64,000 nt of DNA. Source: Sporosarcina highlanderae (GTDB lineage: Bacteria > Bacillota > Bacilli > Bacillales_A > Planococcaceae). Position 1 is the first letter of the stretch, and each line of letters opens with the position of its first letter. Shown here piece by piece: positions 1 to 8,583 of this stretch. The notes below the pieces were generated by a model that had not been told where the DNA came from, did no database searches, and worked only from the letters and a program-made list of their open reading frames with translations. Made by a program: the position numbers and the translations under genes. The stretch lies in NCBI RefSeq assembly GCF_030433715.1, contig NZ_JAROCC010000002.1, positions 124,001 through 188,000 of the forward strand, written 5' to 3'.

Positions 1-55
1 CACCATATCTTCTTTAATAATTACAGCAGTTCCTCGATTTCTCAGTTTCAAAACG

Positions 56-595
56 TCACTTCCTCACATACTCAATCAACCAGCAATCCCGGTACTCTCC
101 CTCATGCCATTCATGCTTCGGCAGGAGCTTCACCTTCTTGAATCCGCACTTTTCATAACAACGAATTGCCCGCTCATTCCAAACTTGCGGATCCATGACA
201 ATTCGGTCTGCATTTTTTTCATGCAACAAATATGTAACTATCATTTCGACAAGTTGCGTTCCAATTCCTTTATTCCAATAAGCTGGTTCGCCAATGAACT
301 GGTCCATCCCGTAAAGGATTTCCAACGTATCGGCATATCCATAAATAAATCTTTCTTTATCTCCGACTGGATAAAACTGCACAAATCCAATCGGCTCCTC
401 ATCGTATAAAATGAGGCATCTTGTTTCACCATCCGCTTCCCCGTAAAAACCCTCTTCTACTTGGGCGAGGTCCAACGGCCGATCCCGCCCCTCATAATAT
501 TGCAATACCTCCGGATCGGACAACCATTTGACCAAAAGGATTTTATCTTCATGAACCAATTCCCGAATCGCCACACGACTGTGTTTTGTTAACAT
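56..595 (-). CDS. GNAT acetyltransferase, AAC(6')-like
   Basis: A 179-residue cytosolic protein of the acetyl-CoA dependent GNAT fold. The stretch YGMDQFIGEPAYWNKGIGTQ (about residues 95-114) carries the acetyl-CoA loop and is very close in wording to the N-terminal acetyltransferase half of the bifunctional aminoglycoside enzyme AAC(6')-APH(2''). The C-terminal WNERAIRCYEKCGF segment is the usual GNAT motif B. By family it would transfer an acetyl group to an amine, possibly an aminoglycoside 6'-amine. A chromosomal housekeeping N-acetyltransferase is equally possible, so resistance cannot be claimed. The ATG start has an AGAGGTG site upstream. It stands alone, pointing out of the left edge. 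Confidence 0.8.
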   Translation of the reverse strand: MLTKHSRVAIRELVHEDKILLVKWLSDPEVLQYYEGRDRPLDLAQVEEGFYGEADGETRCLILYDEEPIGFVQFYPVGDKERFIYGYADTLEILYGMDQFIGEPAYWNKGIGTQLVEMIVTYLLHEKNADRIVMDPQVWNERAIRCYEKCGFKKVKLLPKHEWHEGEYRDCWLIEYVRK

Positions 596-663
596 CTATA
601 CACCTCTTGATTTTTTTCAATCAATGGACTTTGTAATTTTGAAAACTATGCTATTAGTCTCGC

Positions 664-672
664 ATTATACCA
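664..672 (-). promoter_or_regulatory. Probable extended -10 promoter of the GNAT gene
   Basis: On the minus strand TATAAT is preceded by TGG, giving an extended -10 (TGnTATAAT). No convincing -35 box is visible at 17 bp. It lies about 70 bp upstream of the acetyltransferase start. Confidence 0.4.
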
Positions 673-729
673 TACGCACGTTCCTGATTACCAAATAATT
701 CACACTTGAGGGATAATAATTAATGCAAC

Positions 730-758
730 AAAAAAACAGCACCGTTTTTACAGTGCTG
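730..758 (-). terminator. Intrinsic terminator
   Basis: On the minus strand a nine-pair stem (CAGCACTGT / ACGGTGCTG, one wobble) is followed by a run of T. It ends the transcript of the LAPF-repeat regulator. Confidence 0.85.
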
Positions 759-766
759 CTTCCCAA

Positions 767-1861
767 TCACTTTGCCAACAGACCTTGAATCCATCTACTT
801 AACGTCCCTTTATCCACAAACGGCGCTAATTCCGCAATAGTTTCCGGAGCAAATTTGCTCATATCCATCCGATCCACAATCCTGCTCAAAACTTCCCTGT
901 CAATGAAAGGTGCAAGGGAAATTAGGCGACTTGAGTCCAATTCACCCTCTTTAATTTGTTCAGCTAATCGATTCAACATTGCTCGGCTGCAAAATGGAGC
1001 TAATCTGACGACAAATGCCCATTCCAAATCCTCATTTACAGCCCTCTCAATCAATTTATCTACACTTTCTCTTCCGATAAACGGAGCTAACTTGATAACG
1101 GCATCATAATCCACATTATCCGTAACAGCCTTATCAAGTAAATCCCCTAAGGCTTCTCTGCTAACAAAAGGGGCCAATTTCCCAATCTGCTCCAATTCAA
1201 CGCCATCATCCATCGCCTGAATCACGAGCCTATCCAATGATTCCCTTCTCACAAACGGAGCCAGCCGAACTAAGGCATTAAAATCCACCCCGTCCGTAAT
1301 AGCCTTTTCCAACAATTGCCCCAACGCTTCACTGCTGATAAATGGAGCTAATTTGCCGATCAACTCTATTTCAACACTTTCCTCCGCCGCTTGAAGCACA
1401 AGTCCATCCAACAACTCAGTTTCCACAAAAGGTGCCAGCCTCACAATCATATCCTGATTGAATAAGCTTTTATCAACTTTTTCCGTCACTGCGGCTAACT
1501 CACTCGCTTTTAATAAAGGAGCTACTTCAATTAATTCATCTATTTCTGCTTCTCCCGTATTAATCATTTCCGCGACTTCTTCCCGTCGGTCTTCAGAAAA
1601 CCCCTTCATGATACGGCCAAGATTATGGACATACACCGAATCCTCCTTCTCGGCACCCCCATTCATCAACTCATCCACCGACACTCCAAAAGCCTGTCCG
1701 ATGTTCATCAATGTCCCAAGGTCCGGCAATGATTCTCCGCGTTCCCATTTAGAAACAGCCTGATGACTCACATTCAACCGATCCGCCATCTCCACCTGCG
1801 TCCAATCCTGCTCTTTTCGTAGTTTTGAAATATAACTCCCAATCTTTCGTGTATCCAACAT
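767..1861 (-). CDS. XRE-family regulator with nine LAPF repeats
   Basis: The N-terminal ~65 residues are a Cro/C1-type helix-turn-helix (QDWTQVEMADRLNVSHQAVS, then KWERGESLPDL), expected to bind DNA. From about residue 105 on the protein is a solenoid-like run of nine 29-residue units, each opening with LAPF or a variant (VAPLL in the first). The units alternate between two types, one with a basic pair (LAPFVRRES) and one with LAPFVSREA, so the true period may be 58 residues. I do not recognise a named family for the repeats; they may bind a ligand or partner. The start is set at ATG 1861, which has GGGGAGG nine bases upstream; an in-frame TTG at 1879 overlaps that site. It stands alone and is followed by a terminator. 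Confidence 0.85.
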   Translation of the reverse strand: MLDTRKIGSYISKLRKEQDWTQVEMADRLNVSHQAVSKWERGESLPDLGTLMNIGQAFGVSVDELMNGGAEKEDSVYVHNLGRIMKGFSEDRREEVAEMINTGEAEIDELIEVAPLLKASELAAVTEKVDKSLFNQDMIVRLAPFVETELLDGLVLQAAEESVEIELIGKLAPFISSEALGQLLEKAITDGVDFNALVRLAPFVRRESLDRLVIQAMDDGVELEQIGKLAPFVSREALGDLLDKAVTDNVDYDAVIKLAPFIGRESVDKLIERAVNEDLEWAFVVRLAPFCSRAMLNRLAEQIKEGELDSSRLISLAPFIDREVLSRIVDRMDMSKFAPETIAELAPFVDKGTLSRWIQGLLAK

Positions 1862-1980
1862 CCAAACCAACCTCCCCAATAATTTTCAGCGCGCACTGTT
1901 AACTTCAGCGTAGCATATTGCTCCCAAACCGCCTATCAACTATTGGTTGAATGTTAGATTCTACTTGTGGTGGAATAGAA

Positions 1981-2598
1981 TCAATCAAAAACAGTTTCCT
2001 TTTCAGGATCCCTTAAGAATTCAAACATAGTTGTGATTTGAGACTCGGTATTTCGATTTATAGAAAGCGGAGGTAAATTGTTCTTAGAAAAGAACTTAAC
2101 TTGATTCGTTTCCGGTCCTACAGCAGGCTCCCCTCCAATAATTTCACACAAAATGAAAACCTTATAATAATGGTATGGTTCTGGAGGATGAGGATGCTTG
2201 TTTTTATCTAATAAGGCAATTAATTTTACTGGGATTACATCATATCCAGATTCCTCTTTAATCTCCTTTACTACATTCTCTGTAGGTGACAATTCAATGT
2301 CGCAAAATCCGCCCGGCAAAGCCCATTTATCATCTATCTTTTCTCTCACCATTAAGAGCTGATCATTTTTAAAAACGACACCTCGAACATCAACTTTTGG
2401 TGTTTGATAGCCCGTTTCATTCGTAAATAAGCCTTCAATTTTATTCATTTCAAGATTGGTATACTCCGCTATTATCTCAACACTAATTTTTCGTAACTCC
2501 TCGTAACGCTCTATATCATAAATATCCTTTGAAAAGGCTAACCCAGACTGAGACAATGCCTGAATTCTTTTGGCCCAATTCAACCACTGCGTACTCAT
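1981..2598 (-). CDS. Nudix hydrolase, YjhB-like (ADP-ribose pyrophosphatase type)
   Basis: A 205-residue Nudix hydrolase with an N-terminal helical extension (residues 1-60) of the Nudix_N type seen in Bacillus YjhB. The Nudix box is around residues 96-118: GGFCDIELSPTENVVKEIKE followed by ESGY. The catalytic KExxEE core is intact, but the glutamate normally six residues after the box glycine is shifted by one position. Family members hydrolyse nucleoside diphosphates linked to another moiety, such as ADP-ribose; the substrate here is unknown. Its ATG overlaps the stop of the upstream HAD gene (ATGA), so the two are translationally coupled and probably act on related phosphate metabolites. 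Confidence 0.85.
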   Translation of the reverse strand: MSTQWLNWAKRIQALSQSGLAFSKDIYDIERYEELRKISVEIIAEYTNLEMNKIEGLFTNETGYQTPKVDVRGVVFKNDQLLMVREKIDDKWALPGGFCDIELSPTENVVKEIKEESGYDVIPVKLIALLDKNKHPHPPEPYHYYKVFILCEIIGGEPAVGPETNQVKFFSKNNLPPLSINRNTESQITTMFEFLRDPEKETVFD

Positions 2599-3239
2599 TT
2601 GACTCCCGCCTTTACATAATTCTCAAATTCCGCCACGCTACTTATCAGCAAATTTGGTTGTTCACCAAATGACACAGTTTGATATTCAGGGAGCCACTGT
2701 ACACCAATTGTAAAAACATTAGCTTGCACACCGGCAATTATATCCGCGTCGCTATCCCCAACAAAGATCGCTTCAGAACTATCCACTTTTAGTAAAGATA
2801 AGGCTGTCATAAGCCCTTCTGGATCAGGTTTAGGCTTACATACATCATCGCCCGTAATGATTACATCGAATAACCCTTCCATATCTAATTTTTCCAAGGA
2901 GATGTCTAAGCTTCTTTTTGCCTTACCTGTGAAAATCCCCAACTTTATATCCATTCCTTTTAGAAAAGTAACCATTTTATGTATGTCTTGATTAGCTTCC
3001 ACCAAGTCCATATGAAACTCTGAATATTGTTGGTAGAAATATTCGATTGCCTCTTCTTTACGAGCGCTTAAAAGATTCTTTCTAAGAATGCCAACTTCGG
3101 AAGGACCAAACATACCTATAATTTCATTTGGCGTAATTTCCCTATTATCGTATTTCTTAAAGACGCTTTGAAATGCGTAATAACAAATCGGTAATGTATT
3201 CGCCAATGTCCCATCAAAATCAAATATAATTGCTTTCAT
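2595..3239 (-). CDS. HAD-superfamily phosphatase, phosphoglycolate phosphatase-like
   Basis: A 214-residue haloacid dehalogenase fold phosphatase. Motif I is DFDGTLANT (residues 7-15) with the nucleophilic and acid aspartates, motif II is FTGKA, motif III includes KPKPDPEG, and motif IV is FVGDSDADI. The cap domain between motifs I and II is helical (type C1), as in Gph/PpaX/YsnF-type enzymes. It should hydrolyse a small phosphomonoester in the cytosol. It is the first gene of a two-gene unit with the Nudix hydrolase and has an AGGGGG site before its ATG. The exact substrate cannot be told from the sequence. Confidence 0.87.
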   Translation of the reverse strand: MKAIIFDFDGTLANTLPICYYAFQSVFKKYDNREITPNEIIGMFGPSEVGILRKNLLSARKEEAIEYFYQQYSEFHMDLVEANQDIHKMVTFLKGMDIKLGIFTGKAKRSLDISLEKLDMEGLFDVIITGDDVCKPKPDPEGLMTALSLLKVDSSEAIFVGDSDADIIAGVQANVFTIGVQWLPEYQTVSFGEQPNLLISSVAEFENYVKAGVK

Positions 3240-3305
3240 TATTAATTCCCCCTATACTCGACCTTCTTTTTTGCCTAAAGAGATCCCTCGATTTGTAACC
3301 TGCAC

Positions 3306-3845
3306 TCAATTCATCTCTCCTTTTCCGATTTCTTTGCAAATGAATTCCACAACCTTATCTATCCCAATATCTTCAGTCGGTATAAATTGACCGAAATGCG
3401 GATCTTCAAATCCTGCGAGGCATTTATCCGTTTGTTCAAAGCACCAATTTCCTTGCTCTTCACCGCGTTCGATAAGCCTCTGATGAATCGTTTCCTTTTG
3501 CGCAGTTAAACAGAAATGGTAGGTTTTCGGATCAATTTGTAAAAACCCATCGTGAATCGTGTTGAAATACTCTTTATTATAAATCGTCATCGGCACGATC
3601 AAATCCTTGCCATATGTTCCTTGTAGCTGTCTTGCCACTCCAACAGTCAACGGTTTCCACATGTCTAAGTCCTGAAAATCTCCGGTCTGCTCATGTTCCA
3701 ATCTCACATCTTCCGATATGATATGCCTTAACATGAAGCCGACTTCTTCCGGATCAAACAGCATCGCCCCGTCGAGCTTGCGCAGCAATTCATTCGCCAC
3801 AGACGTCTTCCCTACCCCGAACGCTCCATTGATCATCACAATCAT
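3306..3845 (-). CDS. P-loop ATP-binding protein, TmrB-like
   Basis: A 179-residue P-loop protein beginning MIVMINGAFGVGKTSVANEL, with Walker A GAFGVGKT at residues 7-14. The order of motifs (LFDPEEVGFMLR, then LIVPMTIYNKEYF, then QTDKCLAGF) follows Bacillus subtilis TmrB, the tunicamycin-resistance ATP-binding protein, along the whole length. TmrB is longer at its C-terminus. Resistance to tunicamycin is therefore plausible but inferred; it could be a general kinase-like NTPase. The ATG lies after GGAGGACAGGAA. It is on the same strand as the HAD/Nudix pair, 66 bp upstream of it. Confidence 0.75.
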   Translation of the reverse strand: MIVMINGAFGVGKTSVANELLRKLDGAMLFDPEEVGFMLRHIISEDVRLEHEQTGDFQDLDMWKPLTVGVARQLQGTYGKDLIVPMTIYNKEYFNTIHDGFLQIDPKTYHFCLTAQKETIHQRLIERGEEQGNWCFEQTDKCLAGFEDPHFGQFIPTEDIGIDKVVEFICKEIGKGEMN

Positions 3846-3935
3846 TTCCTGTCCTCCCTCATATGTAAATAATGGTTCACTTGTAACCCAATCTACCTTT
3901 AATTCAACAAGTATTCTCTATTCTCCTTCATTACT

Positions 3936-4099
3936 GGCCTCTTGTACGAGAGAATGGACCCTGAAATGGAATGAATGGACCCTTGTGCGAGAGAATAGAC
4001 CTTGAACTGAAATGAATGGACCCTTGTGCGAGAGAATGGACCTTGAACTGAAAAGAATGGGCCTTTGTACGAAATAATGGACCTTGAAACCGAATGCAA
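3936..4099. repeat. Four 41-bp tandem repeats
   Basis: Units begin at 3936, 3977, 4018 and 4059, a spacing of exactly 41 bp. The consensus contains GGACCCTTGTGCGAGAGAAT followed by GGACCTTGAACTGAAATGAA. The central units differ at only a few bases; the outer ones are more diverged. The array fills most of the 374-bp gap between the TmrB-like gene and the ABC transporter. Open frames across it encode repetitive peptides and I treat them as non-coding. Confidence 0.9.
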
Positions 4100-4219
4100 C
4101 TGACCGCCGTTTTTCTGCAACTGACAGTAGAAATATTGCCGGTCATCGAAAACCGGCATACGAATCCGGAGCTTCCGTATATAGTAAGTTTACGAAGAAC
4201 AACAACGGAGGGATTCGGA

Positions 4220-4939
4220 ATGGAAATTGTGCGCGTCAACAATTTGAAAAAAGCGTATGGGGATAACAAAGTGTTAAGGGGAATCGATTTTAAAGCAAAT
4301 GCAGGAGAAGTTATTGGAGTCATCGGTAAAAACGGGGCTGGCAAATCGACATTTCTTGAAATCCTGATGACACTGAAGCCGTACGACTCAGGGAATGTTT
4401 TATTGTTTGGTAAAGAACTTAACGGTTTATCCACTAATCAGCTTGAGCATATAAGAAAAGACATTTCGGCTGTTTTGCAGCCAACACAGTTTTACAAGAC
4501 TTTAAAAGTTGTCGAACTGCTGAAGTTGTTCAAAGCATATTACAAATCACCGGTTGATATCGAACAGATCATCACAGATTTCAAACTTCAACCGCACCGG
4601 AAGAAATACTTTGATAAACTATCCGGCGGATGGAAGCAAATCGTCAGCTTGGCAATCGCTTTTTTATCCGAACCGAAAATGCTAATTTTAGATGAACCGA
4701 CTACCGGGCTCGACCCGCATATGCGAAATATGCTTTGGTTGTATATTACTGATTACAACAAACGTACAGGCGGGACGGTCATTTTGACGACACATAATAT
4801 GGATGAAGTCGAACTGTATTGCGACAAGGTGATGCTACTGAATGACGGCATTAATGAAATGTTCGATACGACGGAATGGATTTTATCCACCGGCTATAAA
4901 TCAATCAATGACTTTTACCTTTCAAAGGTATCCATTTAA
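4220..4939 (+). CDS. ABC transporter ATP-binding protein (exporter type)
   Basis: A 239-residue ATPase that powers the membrane protein encoded next. Walker A is GKNGAGKST (residues ~36-44), the signature is LSGGWKQ (a W in place of the usual Q, as in several drug/bacteriocin exporters), Walker B is MLILDEPTTGLDP, and the switch histidine is in LTTHNMDEVE. The frame is open further upstream, but ATG 4220 has GGAGGG seven bases before it and begins the conserved N-terminus, so I start there. It heads a four-gene cluster: ATPase, permease, LytTR regulator, DUF3021 protein. Substrate unknown. Confidence 0.92.
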   Translation: MEIVRVNNLKKAYGDNKVLRGIDFKANAGEVIGVIGKNGAGKSTFLEILMTLKPYDSGNVLLFGKELNGLSTNQLEHIRKDISAVLQPTQFYKTLKVVELLKLFKAYYKSPVDIEQIITDFKLQPHRKKYFDKLSGGWKQIVSLAIAFLSEPKMLILDEPTTGLDPHMRNMLWLYITDYNKRTGGTVILTTHNMDEVELYCDKVMLLNDGINEMFDTTEWILSTGYKSINDFYLSKVSI

Positions 4940-4951
4940 GGAGGAATTCAT

Positions 4952-5695
4952 ATGTTAGCGACTCAATTGAAATACGACTTACTCATGTTTACACGCGAGA
5001 TCTTTTATATGGTATTCACAATCATCATACCCCCGGTCACTTACCTATTCATGGGGCAGCTTTTCGGGGACGCCATGTATGCAGGGAATCTTAGTTATGC
5101 CGAAACGTACACCCCTTCTTTCATTCTTCTAATCACATTCGGGGTGGTCTTTTTCGCTTTCGGATTCGACCAAGTGATGAACCGTACGACTGGAGTTGAA
5201 AAGCGAATTAATTTAACGCCCGTCTCAAAAAGAACATTGCTTGTTTCAAACATAATTAGATCCATCATCATTACAAGCTTCGGGTATTTCCTAATTTTCT
5301 TCATTGGAATGATTGCGTATGACCTTTCATTTCAACCTGCAAATTTCATAATAGCATTCATGACGTTCATGTTATTCAATGCGGCATTGCTCATCATTTC
5401 TTCAGCAATCTATTCTTTATTCACAAGCATGAATGGTGCGCTCGTATTCTCCATCGTCATTTTTCAAGTCGTCATGTTCACTGGCGGATTCACGATGCCA
5501 ATCGACATGATGCCAAAATTCGTGCAAGTCATTGCGGATTTTAATCCTGTCTATCATATGAATCAATTATTCATTGCCGTCTGGAATGGACAGTTCCAAG
5601 TCGATAACAGCTCTCTTCTATCAAGTGGTTTTATTATCGGCTGTGTAGTTGCATCGCTCGGTGTGCTTCGCTTAGTTAATAAAGTAAGAAAATAA
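4952..5695 (+). CDS. ABC-2 type transporter permease
   Basis: A 247-residue integral membrane protein with about six hydrophobic spans: residues ~15-38, 50-75, 100-125, 135-160, 168-190 and 220-240. The layout matches the ABC2_membrane family, which forms the channel of drug, antibiotic or polysaccharide exporters. It starts twelve bases after the ATPase stop, behind AAGGAGG, so the two are one transcript. With the LytTR/DUF3021 pair downstream it probably exports a peptide, lipid or drug-like compound; there is no evidence in the sequence for the actual cargo. Confidence 0.9.
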   Translation: MLATQLKYDLLMFTREIFYMVFTIIIPPVTYLFMGQLFGDAMYAGNLSYAETYTPSFILLITFGVVFFAFGFDQVMNRTTGVEKRINLTPVSKRTLLVSNIIRSIIITSFGYFLIFFIGMIAYDLSFQPANFIIAFMTFMLFNAALLIISSAIYSLFTSMNGALVFSIVIFQVVMFTGGFTMPIDMMPKFVQVIADFNPVYHMNQLFIAVWNGQFQVDNSSLLSSGFIIGCVVASLGVLRLVNKVRK

Positions 5696-5737
5696 GTTCT
5701 CCCGAATGGTATTATATGGTCAGGGGGGATGGACGAA

Positions 5738-6196
5738 ATGAAAGTTACATTGGACATCGACAGTGATTATGAAGAGACGAAAGTGACCATCCAGTGCAAT
5801 GAAGTGGATGATTCGATAAAGGATATCCTAGATTTTTTGAAGGGAAAGAAAACAGAGTTTCTCGTTGGGCGGGATGGCGAGATGCAGCATATTCTGAAAC
5901 CCGATGAGATTTACTATTTCCATACGGAAAAGGAAGGCGTCATGGCCGTCACGGCTTCCGGCTCCTATTCATTGAAAGAGAAATTGTATGAACTGGAGGA
6001 AATGCTGCCTGCTGCGAAATTCATCAGGTTATCGAAATCGGTCATCGCTAACTTGCATGAACTAAGCCGTTTTGAAGCCTCTTTTAACGGGACATTGGTC
6101 GTCCATTTCAAATCAGGGACGAAGGAATATGTATCAAGGACGTATGTGAGTGGCATAAAGGAAGCATTGAAAATGAACAGGAGGAAAAACGGATGA
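5738..6196 (+). CDS. LytTR-family DNA-binding regulator
   Basis: A 152-residue protein with a C-terminal LytTR DNA-binding domain (about residues 50-148; motifs IYYFHTEKEG, FIRLSKSVIANL and YVSRTYVSGIKEAL) and no receiver domain in front. It is the short stand-alone LytTR type that is regularly paired with a DUF3021 membrane protein and an ABC exporter. ATG 5738 is preferred over ATG 5729 because the AGGGGGG site sits nine bases before it and directly abuts the earlier ATG. It overlaps the following gene by four bases (ATGA). Confidence 0.88.
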   Translation: MKVTLDIDSDYEETKVTIQCNEVDDSIKDILDFLKGKKTEFLVGRDGEMQHILKPDEIYYFHTEKEGVMAVTASGSYSLKEKLYELEEMLPAAKFIRLSKSVIANLHELSRFEASFNGTLVVHFKSGTKEYVSRTYVSGIKEALKMNRRKNG

Positions 6197-6603
6197 AGTC
6201 GTTTATGACGAGAAGCATATTAGGCATCTTTTTCGGATCATTCTTAGGGATAGTTACAATCTTGGCTGTTGTTTATATTGGCAGAAACGAAACGTTAGAT
6301 GCAGCAATCCTTGCGAAAAACATGCTCGGCACTGTGTTCTGCGGCTGGTTTTTCTCAGTGACCCCATTACTGTTTGAGAATGAAAAACTGACATTAATAG
6401 TGCAAACAACCTTGCATTTCCTCAGCGTCACCGTTTTGTATTTCATCGTCGCGTTTGTTATCGGATGGATTCCGTTCACAGTGAAAGGATTCCTTGGTAT
6501 GCTCGGTATTTTCATTGCGTTCTATGCCATCATTTGGTTCGCCTTTTACATGTATTTCAAGAAACAGGCAGAGAAATTGAATGAGGAGCTAAGGGGGTTG
6601 TAA
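6193..6603 (+). CDS. DUF3021 membrane protein
   Basis: A 136-residue protein with four predicted transmembrane helices (about residues 8-30, 38-58, 70-92 and 98-122) and a short charged tail. Size, topology and coupling by ATGA overlap to a stand-alone LytTR regulator fit the DUF3021 family. Members are thought to act as membrane partners or inhibitors of their LytTR protein; that role is inferred from other pairs. Together they are likely to sense membrane or transport state and tune the ABC exporter encoded upstream. Confidence 0.8.
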   Translation: MKSFMTRSILGIFFGSFLGIVTILAVVYIGRNETLDAAILAKNMLGTVFCGWFFSVTPLLFENEKLTLIVQTTLHFLSVTVLYFIVAFVIGWIPFTVKGFLGMLGIFIAFYAIIWFAFYMYFKKQAEKLNEELRGL

Positions 6604-6619
6604 TCCCTCGCTCCCATTT

Positions 6620-7240
6620 TTATCCAAACCCGCCGATTAACCGGACCGCCATATAGACCGCAACTCCCCAAACGACGAATGCGGAGACTTTATTCAAAAC
6701 ACCTATGAATCTTCCACCTGTATCCATCTTACCAAGTAGCCTTCCTGCAAGTGCGAGCCCGAAAAACCAACACCATGAAATGATGATTGTCGTCAACGTG
6801 AACGCGAAACGAGCATCCCCTGAATAACTCAATGCGTTCGATCCGATGACACCGATCGTATCAAGGATTGCATGAGGGTTCAATAAAGACACCGAGGCAG
6901 CGAACATGATTTGCTTTTTAGGAGAAAACCGTTCCCCTTCCGGTGTTGCCGAGGGTGGAGTACTTCTCCAAAGGGAAATTCCGATAAAAATTAAAAATAG
7001 GATTCCTACCGCAAAAATAATCGTTTCCAGCCAGTGGAATGTCAAGATGAGCAAAGATACTCCCGATACAGCCGCCACTATCAAAATCGTATCGCAAATT
7101 CCCGCGGTAACTACGACTGGAAGTGCTCTTACTAACCTCGGTTGCAATGCACCTTGATTGAACACAAACACATTTTGAGCACCCAATGGTAAAATTAGCC
7201 CCAAGGCCAAGACGGCGCCATGCAAAACAGCCTCGATCAT
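6620..7240 (-). CDS. LysE/ArgO-family amino-acid exporter
   Basis: A 206-residue membrane protein with six hydrophobic segments. The N-terminal GLILPLGAQNVFVFNQG (residues 14-30) is the conserved signature of LysE/ArgO exporters, and the LLNPHAILDTIGVIG segment near residue 120 is the second conserved motif. By family it exports basic amino acids such as lysine or arginine driven by the proton gradient. The ATG follows GGGGGAGAGTGG. It faces the DUF3021 gene tail to tail with only sixteen bases between the stops. Confidence 0.9.
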   Translation of the reverse strand: MIEAVLHGAVLALGLILPLGAQNVFVFNQGALQPRLVRALPVVVTAGICDTILIVAAVSGVSLLILTFHWLETIIFAVGILFLIFIGISLWRSTPPSATPEGERFSPKKQIMFAASVSLLNPHAILDTIGVIGSNALSYSGDARFAFTLTTIIISWCWFFGLALAGRLLGKMDTGGRFIGVLNKVSAFVVWGVAVYMAVRLIGGFG

Positions 7241-7299
7241 CCACTCTCCCCCTTTTCTCTCTCTTTCTATCTATTGAACGGTTTTCTTCCGTGATTTGC

Positions 7300-7331
7300 A
7301 AAAAAACCACCTCCGCGTGGGAGATGGTTTT
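7300..7331 (-). terminator. Intrinsic terminator of the rRNA methyltransferase gene
   Basis: Minus-strand stem AAAACCATCTCC / GGAGGTGGTTTT with a short CACGC loop and a following T-run, immediately downstream of the gene ending at 7336. Confidence 0.85.
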
Positions 7332-7335
7332 GTCC

Positions 7336-8532
7336 TTATTTCAACTTCTGTAAAATAACGACTTTCAAATAATTGAATTCAGGGAAATCACGGTTAGTAC
7401 GGAAATCCTTCGGCAATGAAGACTCCTCAAGTATCTTATAGCGTGAATTAGCATCCGCAAAACCTTTATCGATAAACGACTTGAACTTCTTCATGCTGAA
7501 GCTTGCGTTATTCGTCGAAGCGATAATGATACCGTTCTTTTCTGTGAGCGCAACAGCGTCCATTATCAATGCAGGATAATCCTTCGCTGTACTGAATGTG
7601 TATTTCTTTGATCTTGCAAAGCTTGGCGGATCAAGTACGACCACATCAAACTTCAACTCATGGCGTTTCGCATAACGGAAATATTCGAACACATCCATCA
7701 CTTGGATGTTTTGTGCTTCGTAATCAATACCGTTTACGCTGAATTGCTCAATCGTCTTCGGCAAACTGCGCTTTGCTAAATCGACGCTCGTCGTCTCGCG
7801 TGCACCGCCAAGGACCGCTGCGACCGAAAATGCACCAGTGTATGAAAATGTATTCAACACATGCTTGCCTTCTGAGTAGTTGTCGCGCAACGCTTTCCGA
7901 ACATCGCGTTGGTCAAGGAAAATCCCGGTCATTGCGCCATCATTCAAATCGACAGCAAAGTTCATGCCGTTTTCCTTTACGATGATCGGGAAATCGCCAG
8001 GAGTCCCCTTCACGAAGTCATCCTGCTCGATGTATTGACCTTTCGTATCGAATCGCTTTTTCTCATAGATCGCCTTATAGCCAACAAGCTTGTCCAGTAC
8101 ACCATACACATGATGCTTCATGGAATAAATTCCTTCACTGTACCAGCTAACCATGTAATAGCCGTCAAAGAAATCAATCGTTAAACCACCGATACCATCA
8201 CCTTCACCGTTAAAGACACGGTATGCAGTCGTCTCACTATCTTCGAAGAATGATTCACGTCTTGACAAAGCCGCTGAAATCTTCGACTCGAAAAATGCAA
8301 AGTCAATCTCCTCGTCGTCATCCCTTGTCAATACCCAGCCGACCCCTTTGTTTTGATTGCCATAATAGCCTTTCGCGACAAACTTTCGGTATTTATCGAC
8401 CAAGCGGATGAGCGTGCCTTCCTCTTTCAACACTTCCGGATTCACCACAGCGTCTTTTAAAATGAGTGGATATCCTTTCTTAAACGCCGCTATACTTTGT
8501 GCATTTACTTGTACATCTATTGTTTTCGTCAT
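7336..8532 (-). CDS. 23S rRNA cytosine methyltransferase, RlmI-like
   Basis: A 398-residue class I SAM-dependent methyltransferase. The N-terminal ~80 residues form a PUA-like RNA-binding domain (KGYPLILKDAVVN). The Rossmann domain shows VLNTFSYTGAFSVAAVLGGA as SAM motif I, VVLDPPSFARS as motif IV and an ASTNNASFS strand. Sequence order matches RlmI / YccW and Bacillus YwbD, which make m5C in 23S rRNA. The family places catalysis in the PPSF region; the exact target base in this organism is inferred. The ATG has AAGGATGACACG upstream. It is a single gene with its own terminator. Confidence 0.88.
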   Translation of the reverse strand: MTKTIDVQVNAQSIAAFKKGYPLILKDAVVNPEVLKEEGTLIRLVDKYRKFVAKGYYGNQNKGVGWVLTRDDDEEIDFAFFESKISAALSRRESFFEDSETTAYRVFNGEGDGIGGLTIDFFDGYYMVSWYSEGIYSMKHHVYGVLDKLVGYKAIYEKKRFDTKGQYIEQDDFVKGTPGDFPIIVKENGMNFAVDLNDGAMTGIFLDQRDVRKALRDNYSEGKHVLNTFSYTGAFSVAAVLGGARETTSVDLAKRSLPKTIEQFSVNGIDYEAQNIQVMDVFEYFRYAKRHELKFDVVVLDPPSFARSKKYTFSTAKDYPALIMDAVALTEKNGIIIASTNNASFSMKKFKSFIDKGFADANSRYKILEESSLPKDFRTNRDFPEFNYLKVVILQKLK

Positions 8533-8583
8533 CGTGTCATCCTTTTTTTCGTCTTTTTTTCATTATCGCACTAAAATTGTGCA

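Noticed and set aside
56..595. Firm call of an aminoglycoside resistance gene
   Set aside because: Likeness to AAC(6') is clear in one motif region, but chromosomal GNAT proteins of this type are often not resistance determinants.
3936..4099. CRISPR array
   Set aside because: The units are directly adjacent with no variable spacers and no cas genes are near.
3899..4434. Minus-strand frames with repetitive peptides over the 41-bp repeats
   Set aside because: They result from translating tandem repeats, lack ribosome sites, and one runs antisense into the ABC ATPase gene.
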